Position numbers and translations under genes: made by a program. From NCBI GenBank assembly GCA_011046055.1, contig DSBN01000308.1, positions 1-5,835 on the forward strand: a DNA stretch of 5,835 nucleotides. The letters run 5' to 3'. Positions 1 to 5,835 of this stretch are shown one piece after another; the stretch's first letter is position 1; every line of letters starts with the position of its first letter. The notes beneath the pieces were generated by a model. That model did not search any database. It was not told the origin of the DNA and was given only the letters and a program-made list of their open reading frames with translations. This DNA is from Sediminispirochaeta sp. (GTDB lineage Bacteria > Spirochaetota > Spirochaetia > DSM-16054 > Sediminispirochaetaceae).

Positions 1-325
1 CACCGAAAGAGTTATGACTGCCATCAAGCAGGTACTGGACGGGAAAATTTATTTGAGCGAAGATATGCAGGCAAGAATGATCGAAAGGTACACCGGATCC
101 GGCAGCGACAATGAGGGGGATCTGGTGGAAAGCCTCAGTGACCGCGAGTTCGAGGTTTTTCGGATGATCGGAGAAGGCCTGGACACCAAGGGAATCGCCG
201 ATCGTCTAAGTTTGAGTATCAAAACCATTGAAACCTACAAGTCACATTTAAAGACCAAACTCAAGCTCGGTAGTTCGACCGAGTTGATACAGCGAGCGGT
301 GGAGTGGAACTTGCTGGAACGTTGA
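1..325 (+). CDS. LuxR/NarL-family response regulator, C-terminal part (5' end outside window)
   Basis: The reading frame is already open at base 2 (T-E-R-V-M...) and stops with TGA at 323-325, so 107 residues are visible and the gene starts upstream. The ATG at 14 is probably internal: the residues before it (TERV) and after it (MTAIKQVLDGKIYLSEDM) match the usual end of a NarL-type receiver and its linker. The linker is followed by a LuxR-type helix-turn-helix from about visible residue 41: LSDREFEVFRMIGEGL, then GIADRLSLSIKTIETY and KSHLKTKLKL as the scaffold and DNA-recognition helices. The TIETY variant, with Tyr where many members have His, is common in stand-alone two-component regulators. 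The phospho-accepting Asp lies outside the window and cannot be checked. The protein should bind promoter DNA when phosphorylated. A gap of only 30 bases to the kinase gene that follows suggests co-transcription and a cognate pair, which is inferred from position alone. Confidence 0.9.
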   Translation, partial: TERVMTAIKQVLDGKIYLSEDMQARMIERYTGSGSDNEGDLVESLSDREFEVFRMIGEGLDTKGIADRLSLSIKTIETYKSHLKTKLKLGSSTELIQRAVEWNLLER

Positions 326-340
326 GCTGAGTAGAAGGAC

Positions 341-346
341 AGGAAG
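341..346 (+). promoter_or_regulatory. Ribosome binding site for the first kinase gene
   Basis: AGGAAG lies 9 bases before the ATG at 356. In that frame an upstream TAG at 332-334 and no other ATG, GTG or TTG before 356 leave this as the only start compatible with the N-terminal receiver strand ([12 protein letters not shown]). Confidence 0.65.
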
Positions 347-355
347 ATAAAAGTT

Positions 356-2200
356 ATGCCGAAAGCAAGGATCTTGCTGGTTGAAGATGAAAGCATCGTC
401 GCAATGGATATGGAGCGGCGACTGGAGGGGCTCGGTTACGAAGTCACGGAGCACGTAATGACCGGGGAGGAGGCGGTCAAGCGTGCACGGGAACTTCAGC
501 CCGATTTGATCCTCATGGATATCCATTTGAAGGGGAACATGGACGGAATCGAAGCCGCTCAGTGCCTGCGCAGCGGGCAATCGATCCCGATAATTTATAT
601 CACCGCCTATTCCGATGAAGATACCTTGGCCCGGGCGAAAATAACTCACCCCTTCGGGTATATTCTGAAACCCTTTCAGGAGAGGGAGATTCACTCGACC
701 ATCGAGATGGCGCTTTACAAACACCGGGCGGAACTGGAATTGGAGTTGGCGAAAGAAGCCGCCGAGATCGGCAACCGGGCAAAAAGTGATTTTCTGGCAA
801 AAGTCAGTCATGAACTGCGAACCCCTCTCAATACTATTTTGGGTATGACCCGCCTTGCTCTGGAGTGCCGAGATGACGAGGAGAGACAGGAGTTTCTGCA
901 GCTCGTGTTGAGCTCTGGGGACAAACTAAAGGAGCAGATTGACTCAATTCTGACTTTCTCCAAGCTTGAATCGGATCAGAGCAGAGTTGATAATACATAT
1001 TTCTACCTTGACGAGGTAGTGGAGAGCAGCGCCTACGGATTCTGGCCTGAAATACTGCAAAAGAAGCTCAAGTTTTATATCGAGATAGACGAGAGCAGCG
1101 AAATGCTGCTCTACGGAGACGGGGAGAAGTTGAGAATCATCCTCCAGAATCTGATCCACAACGCCGTCAAATTCACCAATAAAGGTTTTATCTCACTACA
1201 CGTCCGTGCCGATTACGACGCGGAGAGCAATACGGTCCAGCTCAGGGGAGAACTGCAGGATACCGGCTGCGGTATCGATCCGGAAAAAGGGGAGGAGATA
1301 TTCCGCGACTTCTACCAGCTGGACGGCTCATCGACCCGCCAGTACAACGGAGCGGGTCTGGGTTTGGCGATAGTTCGTCGTCTGGTGGACATACTACGGG
1401 GGAGGGTCGAATATTCATCCACCCCCAACGAAGGAAGCACCTTCAGATTCCAACTCTCTTTTCGTCGTCCCGTAGAAAAGTCTCCGCGGGATTGGGAGGA
1501 AAATATTTCCAATATTAGTCGCAGCATCTGTTATATATCTACCGATTCCCGGTGGCGGGAGATCCGTCGAAGGCAGATAGAGCAGCGGGGACTTGAATTC
1601 TATGGAGTTCCCACGAACGAAGAACGCAAAACAGTAGAAGATTATGACTCAGTAAAGGAGAAGGTGGTTTTTCTAGTCGAAGACGCCGCGGATGTCTGTT
1701 TGCCCATAGCCGAGAGACTGGTGGCCATGGGAGTGGAGCGGGAGAAAATCTTGATTCTCTGCCACGGCCCCTGGGATGAAGGCCAACACGGCTCAATGTT
1801 GGCCAAGGTATACGGTCCGATCAGCCGAGAGAAACTCTGGAAAGCCTTGAGTAAACTCAACGACCAGGTTTTGAAGCGGGGAATTTTGTCCATTGCTTCA
1901 GCGCCTATAGACCTATCTTTCTGTTCTTGGACCTTAGAAGACCTATGGGAAATAGCGTCGGTGAGTTACGAACAGGAAATAGGCTTGACCTTGCAGAGGC
2001 TGGTTGAAGATTTCAACAGGGTGCTCAGCAGGTCGGATTTCGAGTACCTGATTGCGAAGGCCCAGGGTATTAGAGAGCAGGCGGAAAACCATGGAAACAC
2101 AAAGATAGGGAAATCTCTGCTCAAGCTGATCATGGCGGCGCGCAAAAACGACGCGGGACAGGTCCAAGAAATTTTTTCTGATTTGAAAAAGTACGTATAA
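356..2200 (+). CDS. Soluble hybrid histidine kinase: REC-HisKA-HATPase-degenerate REC-degenerate HPt
   Basis: A 614-residue cytosolic sensor kinase with no signal peptide or membrane segment. Residues 1-125 form an intact receiver: acidic pair E10/D11, phospho-acceptor D55 ([16 protein letters not shown]), T83 and K105-P106. A charged helix (about 120-145) leads into HisKA, with phospho-acceptor H152 in SHELRTP. The ATPase domain (about 215-370) has its N-box at NLIHNAVKF (N269), G1 DTGCGI (302-307) and G2 GAGLGL (332-337), so kinase activity is expected. Residues 388-505 look like a second receiver fold, but the Asp position in VVFLVED falls on V441/E442 and the Lys of the K-P pair is G487. 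Residues about 524-614 fit an HPt helical bundle in which the phospho-accepting His is Q570. There is no sensory domain other than the first receiver, so input is probably phosphoryl transfer from another kinase. The gene follows the LuxR-type regulator by 30 bases, probably in one operon. The family call is firm; the role of the degenerate tail is unknown. Confidence 0.93.
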   Translation: MPKARILLVEDESIVAMDMERRLEGLGYEVTEHVMTGEEAVKRARELQPDLILMDIHLKGNMDGIEAAQCLRSGQSIPIIYITAYSDEDTLARAKITHPFGYILKPFQEREIHSTIEMALYKHRAELELELAKEAAEIGNRAKSDFLAKVSHELRTPLNTILGMTRLALECRDDEERQEFLQLVLSSGDKLKEQIDSILTFSKLESDQSRVDNTYFYLDEVVESSAYGFWPEILQKKLKFYIEIDESSEMLLYGDGEKLRIILQNLIHNAVKFTNKGFISLHVRADYDAESNTVQLRGELQDTGCGIDPEKGEEIFRDFYQLDGSSTRQYNGAGLGLAIVRRLVDILRGRVEYSSTPNEGSTFRFQLSFRRPVEKSPRDWEENISNISRSICYISTDSRWREIRRRQIEQRGLEFYGVPTNEERKTVEDYDSVKEKVVFLVEDAADVCLPIAERLVAMGVEREKILILCHGPWDEGQHGSMLAKVYGPISREKLWKALSKLNDQVLKRGILSIASAPIDLSFCSWTLEDLWEIASVSYEQEIGLTLQRLVEDFNRVLSRSDFEYLIAKAQGIREQAENHGNTKIGKSLLKLIMAARKNDAGQVQEIFSDLKKYV

Positions 2201-2228
2201 AGGAATAGAATACTGATGTGCCATGGTT

Positions 2229-2256
2229 ATGACAGTGACGGCACGGAGAATATTAT
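2229..2256 (+). promoter_or_regulatory. Candidate sigma-70 promoter for the second kinase gene
   Basis: ATGACA (2229-2234) matches the -35 consensus at five of six bases. It is followed after 16 bases by TATTAT (2251-2256), which matches the -10 consensus at five of six. An overlapping TATACT (2254-2259) gives a 19-base spacer and is the alternative -10. Transcription would start near 2263, leaving a short leader that still contains the ribosome binding site. It lies in the 79-base gap between the two kinase genes, so the second kinase may have its own transcript besides read-through. This rests on consensus matching alone. Confidence 0.4.
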
Positions 2257-2268
2257 ACTTTCAGCGGT

Positions 2269-2275
2269 GAAGGTG
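2269..2275 (+). promoter_or_regulatory. Ribosome binding site fixing the GTG start of the second kinase gene
   Basis: GAAGGTG contains AAGG (2270-2273) with 6 bases before the GTG at 2280. An in-frame TGA at 2274-2276 rules out any earlier start. The protein then begins directly with the first receiver strand (MRIQIVEDE), so GTG is the natural initiation codon. Confidence 0.7.
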
Positions 2276-2279
2276 AAAA

Positions 2280-4181
2280 GTGCGTATACAAATTGTCGAA
2301 GATGAAGGGGTTGTCGCCTTAGATATCCGTCGTCATCTAGAGTCTTTCGGATACTCGGTGGTCGGAATACACTCTTCCGGTGAAGAGGCTCTTGAAAAGT
2401 TTGAAGAAGAGGTGCCGGATCTTGTGCTGATGGACATCAGGCTGCAGGGAGAGATGGACGGTATCGAGACTGCGCGGATCATCAAAGAGAAATACCGGAT
2501 CCCGGTGATAATGCTCACCGCGTATGCCGACGAAAAGACCGTGGAGAGAGCCAAGTTCATTGAGCCCTTCGGTTATATAATCAAGCCCTTTGAAGAGAGG
2601 GAGCTGCGGACCAACATCGAGATGGCATTTTTCCGGCACAGACTGGAGAAGAAACTACAAAAAAGCGAAGAGCGTTACCGCAGTTTCTTCGAAGACGATC
2701 TTTCGGGGGATTTCGTCGCCGACCCAACCGGCCTTATTCTCGATTGCAACCACGCTTTTTTGAACTATTTTGGTTTTGACTCCCGTGAGCAGGCGCTGCA
2801 AAGCAATTTTGACACTTTTTTTTACGACGACCTGCAGTCTGAGCAATTCTGGTCTGACCTGTATCAGAACCATCGGCTGGAGTTTTACGAGCTGGAGTTG
2901 AAGAGAACCGACGGATCGTATATTAGTCTGCTGGCCAACCTGGTAGCCTCATCGGATAATGAAGGAAATATCACCGAGATAAAGGGATACCTGATAGATA
3001 TAACTCGGCGCAAAGAACTGGAGCAGCAACTGCGTCAGTCCCAAAAACTGGAAGCTATCGGGAGGCTCGCCGGCGGTGTGGCTCACGATTTCAACAATAT
3101 ACTCACCGTGATATTGGGATACAGCACGATACTTCGTGAGAAAATGCAGGGGCATAGCTCGGACATCGAGTCGGAGGTTCACGGAATCGAAGAGGCCGCC
3201 CATCGAGCTTCGAGTCTCACCCGGCAGCTCCTGGCTTTCAGTCGAAGGCAGGTTCTGAAACCCAAGCAGGTGAGTATGAACTCCCTGATCCAAAACCTCG
3301 ATAAAATGATGAGTCGACTGATATCCGAGAACATCAGGCTCTCCAACCATCTGGAGGCCGATCCGGATACCGTCTGGATCGACCCCAGCCAAGTCGAACA
3401 GGTATTGGTGAACCTCATCGTAAACGCCCGCGACGCCATGCCTCGGGGCGGGAGCATCCGCATCAAAACCGGCAATAAGACGATACAGAACCCCACACCA
3501 TCACCGATGGGGGAGATTCCGAAGGGCAGTTATATCACCGTAGAAGTGCAGGATACCGGTAACGGGATAGAACCGCATCTGTTGAAAATGATATTCGAGC
3601 CCTTTTTTACTACCAAGGAAGAGGAGAAAGGGACTGGCCTTGGCCTTTCTACCGTCTATGGAATAGTCAAACAGAGCAACGGCTATCTGCGGGTAGATTC
3701 CAAACTGAACCAGGGCAGTAATTTCACTATCTACTTCCCGCTGAGTCTCAAAGATGATAATCAGGTCGGGGAGAGTACGGACAAACAGCTCAAGCTCAAG
3801 GGGAACGAAAGAATACTCGTCGTGGAGGATGAAGAGAACGTCCGCAACTTGGTGAGAAGGATACTCAAACTCTATGGCTACCAGGTTTACTCGGCCAGCG
3901 TACCGGAGCAGGCATTGGAGTTGTTGTCGAGCGAGAGTGTATCCTTTGACTTGGTAGTGACCGACATGGTAATGCCACGAATAGGCGGTTTGGAACTGTC
4001 GAGAAAGGCCAAAAAAATGAGACCGGAGCTGAAGTTTCTCTATATGTCGGGATACCCTCAGGGGAAGGACGCCGTGGCCGAGAAGGGCATCGACCCCAGC
4101 TCACTGCACTTCATCCCAAAACCCTTTTCCCCAGAAAAGTTTGTTCGGGCCGTGCGAAGTATTCTCGACGAAAAACGGTGA
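2280..4181 (+). CDS. Soluble hybrid histidine kinase: REC-PAS-HisKA-HATPase-REC
   Basis: A 633-residue cytosolic hybrid kinase starting at GTG, with no membrane segments. The N-terminal receiver (1-120) is intact: E7/D8, D52 (LMDIRLQGEMDGIE), T80 and K102-P103. A helix at about 118-135 leads into a PAS domain (about 130-245) with a typical core (DPTGLILDCNHAFLNYFGF) and the usual exit into a coiled helix (DITRRKELEQQL). HisKA has phospho-acceptor H269 in the VAHDFNN motif. The ATPase domain carries the N-box NLIVNARDAM (N382), G1 DTGNGI (425-430), the F-box IFEPFFTTK and G2 GTGLGL (451-456). The C-terminal receiver (about 510-630) has E516/D517, D562 (VVTDMVMP), S590 and K614-P615. All phosphotransfer residues are present, so H269 can plausibly feed D562. 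The PAS ligand cannot be read from the sequence. The first receiver is a clear paralogue of that in the preceding kinase, about 52% identical without gaps by eye. The gene probably belongs to the same signalling cluster. Confidence 0.95.
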   Translation: MRIQIVEDEGVVALDIRRHLESFGYSVVGIHSSGEEALEKFEEEVPDLVLMDIRLQGEMDGIETARIIKEKYRIPVIMLTAYADEKTVERAKFIEPFGYIIKPFEERELRTNIEMAFFRHRLEKKLQKSEERYRSFFEDDLSGDFVADPTGLILDCNHAFLNYFGFDSREQALQSNFDTFFYDDLQSEQFWSDLYQNHRLEFYELELKRTDGSYISLLANLVASSDNEGNITEIKGYLIDITRRKELEQQLRQSQKLEAIGRLAGGVAHDFNNILTVILGYSTILREKMQGHSSDIESEVHGIEEAAHRASSLTRQLLAFSRRQVLKPKQVSMNSLIQNLDKMMSRLISENIRLSNHLEADPDTVWIDPSQVEQVLVNLIVNARDAMPRGGSIRIKTGNKTIQNPTPSPMGEIPKGSYITVEVQDTGNGIEPHLLKMIFEPFFTTKEEEKGTGLGLSTVYGIVKQSNGYLRVDSKLNQGSNFTIYFPLSLKDDNQVGESTDKQLKLKGNERILVVEDEENVRNLVRRILKLYGYQVYSASVPEQALELLSSESVSFDLVVTDMVMPRIGGLELSRKAKKMRPELKFLYMSGYPQGKDAVAEKGIDPSSLHFIPKPFSPEKFVRAVRSILDEKR

Positions 4182-4219
4182 ACGTGTTCCGCTTCTCCTA
4201 CAGCCCTCGCTCCGACGCA

Positions 4220-4248
4220 TTGAAGCTTTCTCCATTCTAAGGTATAGT
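4220..4248 (+). promoter_or_regulatory. Candidate sigma-70 promoter for lepA, possibly giving a leaderless transcript
   Basis: TTGAAG (4220-4225, four of six -35 consensus bases) is separated by exactly 17 bases from TATAGT (4243-4248, five of six -10 bases). The expected start of transcription, about seven bases downstream of the -10 box, falls at 4254-4256, right at the lepA ATG. The match could be chance; no intrinsic terminator for the preceding gene was found in this gap. Confidence 0.4.
4239..4242 (+). promoter_or_regulatory. Weak Shine-Dalgarno match upstream of lepA that bears on its start
   Basis: AAGG lies 13 bases before the ATG at 4256, too far for a usual ribosome binding site, but 4 bases before an in-frame GTG at 4247. 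On a transcript reading through from the kinase gene, GTG (adding Met-Arg-Gln before the ATG-encoded Met) is thus possible. I prefer ATG because it lies closest to the conserved EF4 N-terminus, but the choice is open. Confidence 0.3.
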
Positions 4249-4255
4249 GAGACAA

Positions 4256-5835
4256 ATGAACAGACGAAAGGACCTCATACGTAACTTCTGCATTATTGCG
4301 CATATCGACCATGGAAAATCGACTCTGGCCGACCGCTTCATCCAAAAGGCGAAGATAGTCGAGGAACGCAAATTTCAGGATCAGTTTCTCGACAGCATGG
4401 ATATTGAACGGGAGCGGGGCATTACCATCAAGTCGCAGGCCATCACCATGCCTTACGAAGCCTCCGACGGCAAGCTCTACGAGCTCAATTTGGTCGATAC
4501 GCCGGGACACGTCGATTTCGCCTACGAGGTATCTCGTGCAATATCCTCCTGTGAAGGCGCCCTTTTGCTCATCGACGCCAGTCAGGGTGTAGAAGCGCAG
4601 ACCTTCGCCAACCTCTACATGGCGGTGGAGCTGGACTTGGAGATTATCCCGGTGATAAACAAAATCGACCTGCCCAGCGCCGACGTAGAGATGGTCAAGA
4701 GGGAAATCGAACACGACCTCGGCTTAGATCCCGAGACGGCGGTGCTCGTATCCGCAAAGACCGGCTTGGGAGTCGATGACCTGCTCGAAGCTATTGTTAC
4801 GCTGATCCCCCCGCCGGAGGGGACCGACGATCAGCCCTTGAAAGCCCTGATCTTTGACTCCCAGTACGACCCCTACAGAGGCGTTATCGTCCATGTGAGG
4901 GTCTTTGAGGGCAGTATCAAGGAGGGCGATGAGATACGGCTGTGGTGGAACAACACGGTCTACCATGTGGAGGAGACGGGAATATTCCGGGTTGGTCGGG
5001 AGAAGGCTAAAAACCTCAACGCCGGACAAGTGGGCTACCTCATCGCCGGTATCAAAAACATCGACGATATTCGAATAGGTGACACCATAACCTACAACCA
5101 GAGACCCTGCAAAAAACCTCTGAAAGGGTTCAAAGAGGTCAAACCGGTGGTCTTTTCTTCGATTTATCCCATCGACACCAACGATTACGAGGAGCTCCAT
5201 ACAGCCATCGACAAACTGAAACTCAACGACGCTTCTCTGGTCTACGAGAAGGACAACTCCGCCGCCCTTGGATTCGGGTTTCGCTGCGGATTCCTTGGGC
5301 TTCTCCACTTGGAGGTAGTACAGGAGCGCATCGAAAGAGAGTTCGGCCTGTCGATCATTTTGACCGCCCCATCGGTACGTTACAAGGTGATCCTAAAAAC
5401 CGGAGAACAGCTCGAAATCGACAACCCCCTTGAGTACCCCGACCCGATGCAGATCGAGTACGGCGAAGAACCGGTGATCATGGCCAATATCATCACTCCC
5501 GCGGAATATATCGGTAACATTATGCAGCTGTGTATGGAGAAGCGGGGAGTCCAGGAGAAAATGCACTATCTGGATGAAAAGAGGGTCGAGGTGAGCTACA
5601 AAATGCCGCTGGCGGAAGTTCTTTTTGATTTCTACGACAAACTCAAATCGGTCAGCCGCGGCTACGCCTCCTTCGACTACGAGCTCGCCGGCTACCAACA
5701 AACCGATCTGGTCAAACTGGACATACTGGTCAACGGCTCATCGGTGGATGCGCTCAGTCAGCTGGTGCACCGGGACAACGCCGTCTCCCGGGCGAGGGTG
5801 ATCTGCCGAAAACTCAAGGAAGAGATCCCCCGGCA
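4256..5835 (+). CDS. lepA: Translation elongation factor 4 (EF4/LepA GTPase), 3' end outside window
   Basis: A ribosome-associated translational GTPase of the EF4 family, thought to act on stalled or post-translocation ribosomes and in ribosome biogenesis. The frame is open to the window edge with 526 residues visible. The family is about 600 residues long, so roughly 75 residues of the EF4-specific C-terminal domain are missing. G1 is AHIDHGKST (15-23), G2 is ERERGITIK (51-59, switch Thr57), G3 is DTPGH (81-85), G4 is NKID (135-138) and G5 is SAK (166-168). A beta-barrel domain II (about 190-285) and two EF-G-like alpha/beta domains follow; GFGFRCGFLGLLHLEV (339-354) and RGYASFDYE (468-476) are diagnostic of EF4 rather than EF-G. 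All motifs look intact. The start is taken as ATG, with an in-frame GTG nine bases upstream as alternative. The gene follows the second kinase by 74 bases in the same direction; the neighbourhood suggests no functional link. Confidence 0.97.
   Translation, partial: MNRRKDLIRNFCIIAHIDHGKSTLADRFIQKAKIVEERKFQDQFLDSMDIERERGITIKSQAITMPYEASDGKLYELNLVDTPGHVDFAYEVSRAISSCEGALLLIDASQGVEAQTFANLYMAVELDLEIIPVINKIDLPSADVEMVKREIEHDLGLDPETAVLVSAKTGLGVDDLLEAIVTLIPPPEGTDDQPLKALIFDSQYDPYRGVIVHVRVFEGSIKEGDEIRLWWNNTVYHVEETGIFRVGREKAKNLNAGQVGYLIAGIKNIDDIRIGDTITYNQRPCKKPLKGFKEVKPVVFSSIYPIDTNDYEELHTAIDKLKLNDASLVYEKDNSAALGFGFRCGFLGLLHLEVVQERIEREFGLSIILTAPSVRYKVILKTGEQLEIDNPLEYPDPMQIEYGEEPVIMANIITPAEYIGNIMQLCMEKRGVQEKMHYLDEKRVEVSYKMPLAEVLFDFYDKLKSVSRGYASFDYELAGYQQTDLVKLDILVNGSSVDALSQLVHRDNAVSRARVICRKLKEEIPR

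Noticed and set aside
14..16. ATG at 14 as the start of a small stand-alone LuxR-type DNA-binding protein
   Set aside because: The frame is open to the window edge and the preceding residues continue the expected receiver-linker sequence. There is also no ribosome binding site in the 13 bases visible, so a truncated gene is the better reading.
248..811. 187-codon open frame on the minus strand
   Set aside because: It is antisense to the regulator end and to the intact receiver of the first kinase, with no family resemblance; it is a shadow.
2218..2244. Inverted repeat GTGCC / GGCAC with a 17-base loop in the gap between the kinases
   Set aside because: Only five base pairs, no T-run after it, and the loop contains the candidate -35 box. 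Too weak to call a terminator or operator.
2816..2823. Run of eight T's inside the second kinase gene
   Set aside because: It could allow slippage, but the frame stays open through a normal PAS domain, the codons read T-F-F-Y, and nothing around it suggests programmed frameshifting.
3468..3545. Apparent insertion in the second kinase's ATPase domain (NPTPSPMGEIPKG, residues 404-416)
   Set aside because: HDFNN-type kinases commonly carry a variable Pro-rich loop at this place before the G1 motif; it is not unusual.
4191..4226. GCTTC / GAAGC pair after the second kinase gene, followed by a short T-rich stretch
   Set aside because: Five pairs around a 26-base loop with only three T's after it does not make a credible intrinsic terminator.
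4058..5308. Long open frames on the minus strand opposite the kinase end and lepA (4058-4714 and 4724-5308)
   Set aside because: They lie antisense to strongly conserved lepA and kinase codons, show no recognisable domain, and are explained by codon bias of the + strand genes.

Overview
The window holds four genes, all on the + strand. They are the 3' end of a LuxR/NarL-type response regulator gene, two complete genes for soluble histidine kinases that each begin with a receiver domain, and most of lepA (translation elongation factor EF4), which runs off the right edge. No RNA genes, mobile elements, CRISPR arrays or long repeats are visible, and no gap between genes exceeds 80 bases.

Organism: a bacterium with roughly balanced base composition. 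The lepA product resembles my memory of spirochaete EF4 in several places (for example ISSCEGALLLIDASQGVEAQ, GFKEVKPVVFSSIYP and the DLVKLDILVNG region). A free-living member of Spirochaetota is therefore my best guess. This is recall rather than a search result and is only moderately secure.

Layout. Bases 1-325 encode the DNA-binding end of a response regulator. After 30 bases with a ribosome binding site, 356-2200 encodes a 614-residue kinase: receiver, HisKA, HATPase, then a degenerate receiver and a degenerate HPt domain. A 79-base gap holds a plausible sigma-70 promoter and a good ribosome binding site. Then 2280-4181 (GTG start) encodes a 633-residue hybrid kinase: receiver, PAS, HisKA of the HDFNN type, HATPase, receiver. 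A 74-base gap carries a second promoter candidate, placed so that its transcript would start almost at the lepA ATG (4256).

How the parts may work together (inference): neither kinase has a membrane segment, and both start with an intact receiver, so their input is probably phosphoryl transfer from other kinases, plus a cytoplasmic PAS signal for the second. The LuxR-type regulator is the obvious transcriptional output. The first kinase has the outline of a BarA/ArcB-like tripartite phosphorelay kinase, but its last two domains have lost the phospho-accepting Asp and His. The chain therefore cannot run internally and may be rewired to the neighbouring regulator or kinase. lepA is a housekeeping gene that probably just flanks the signalling cluster.
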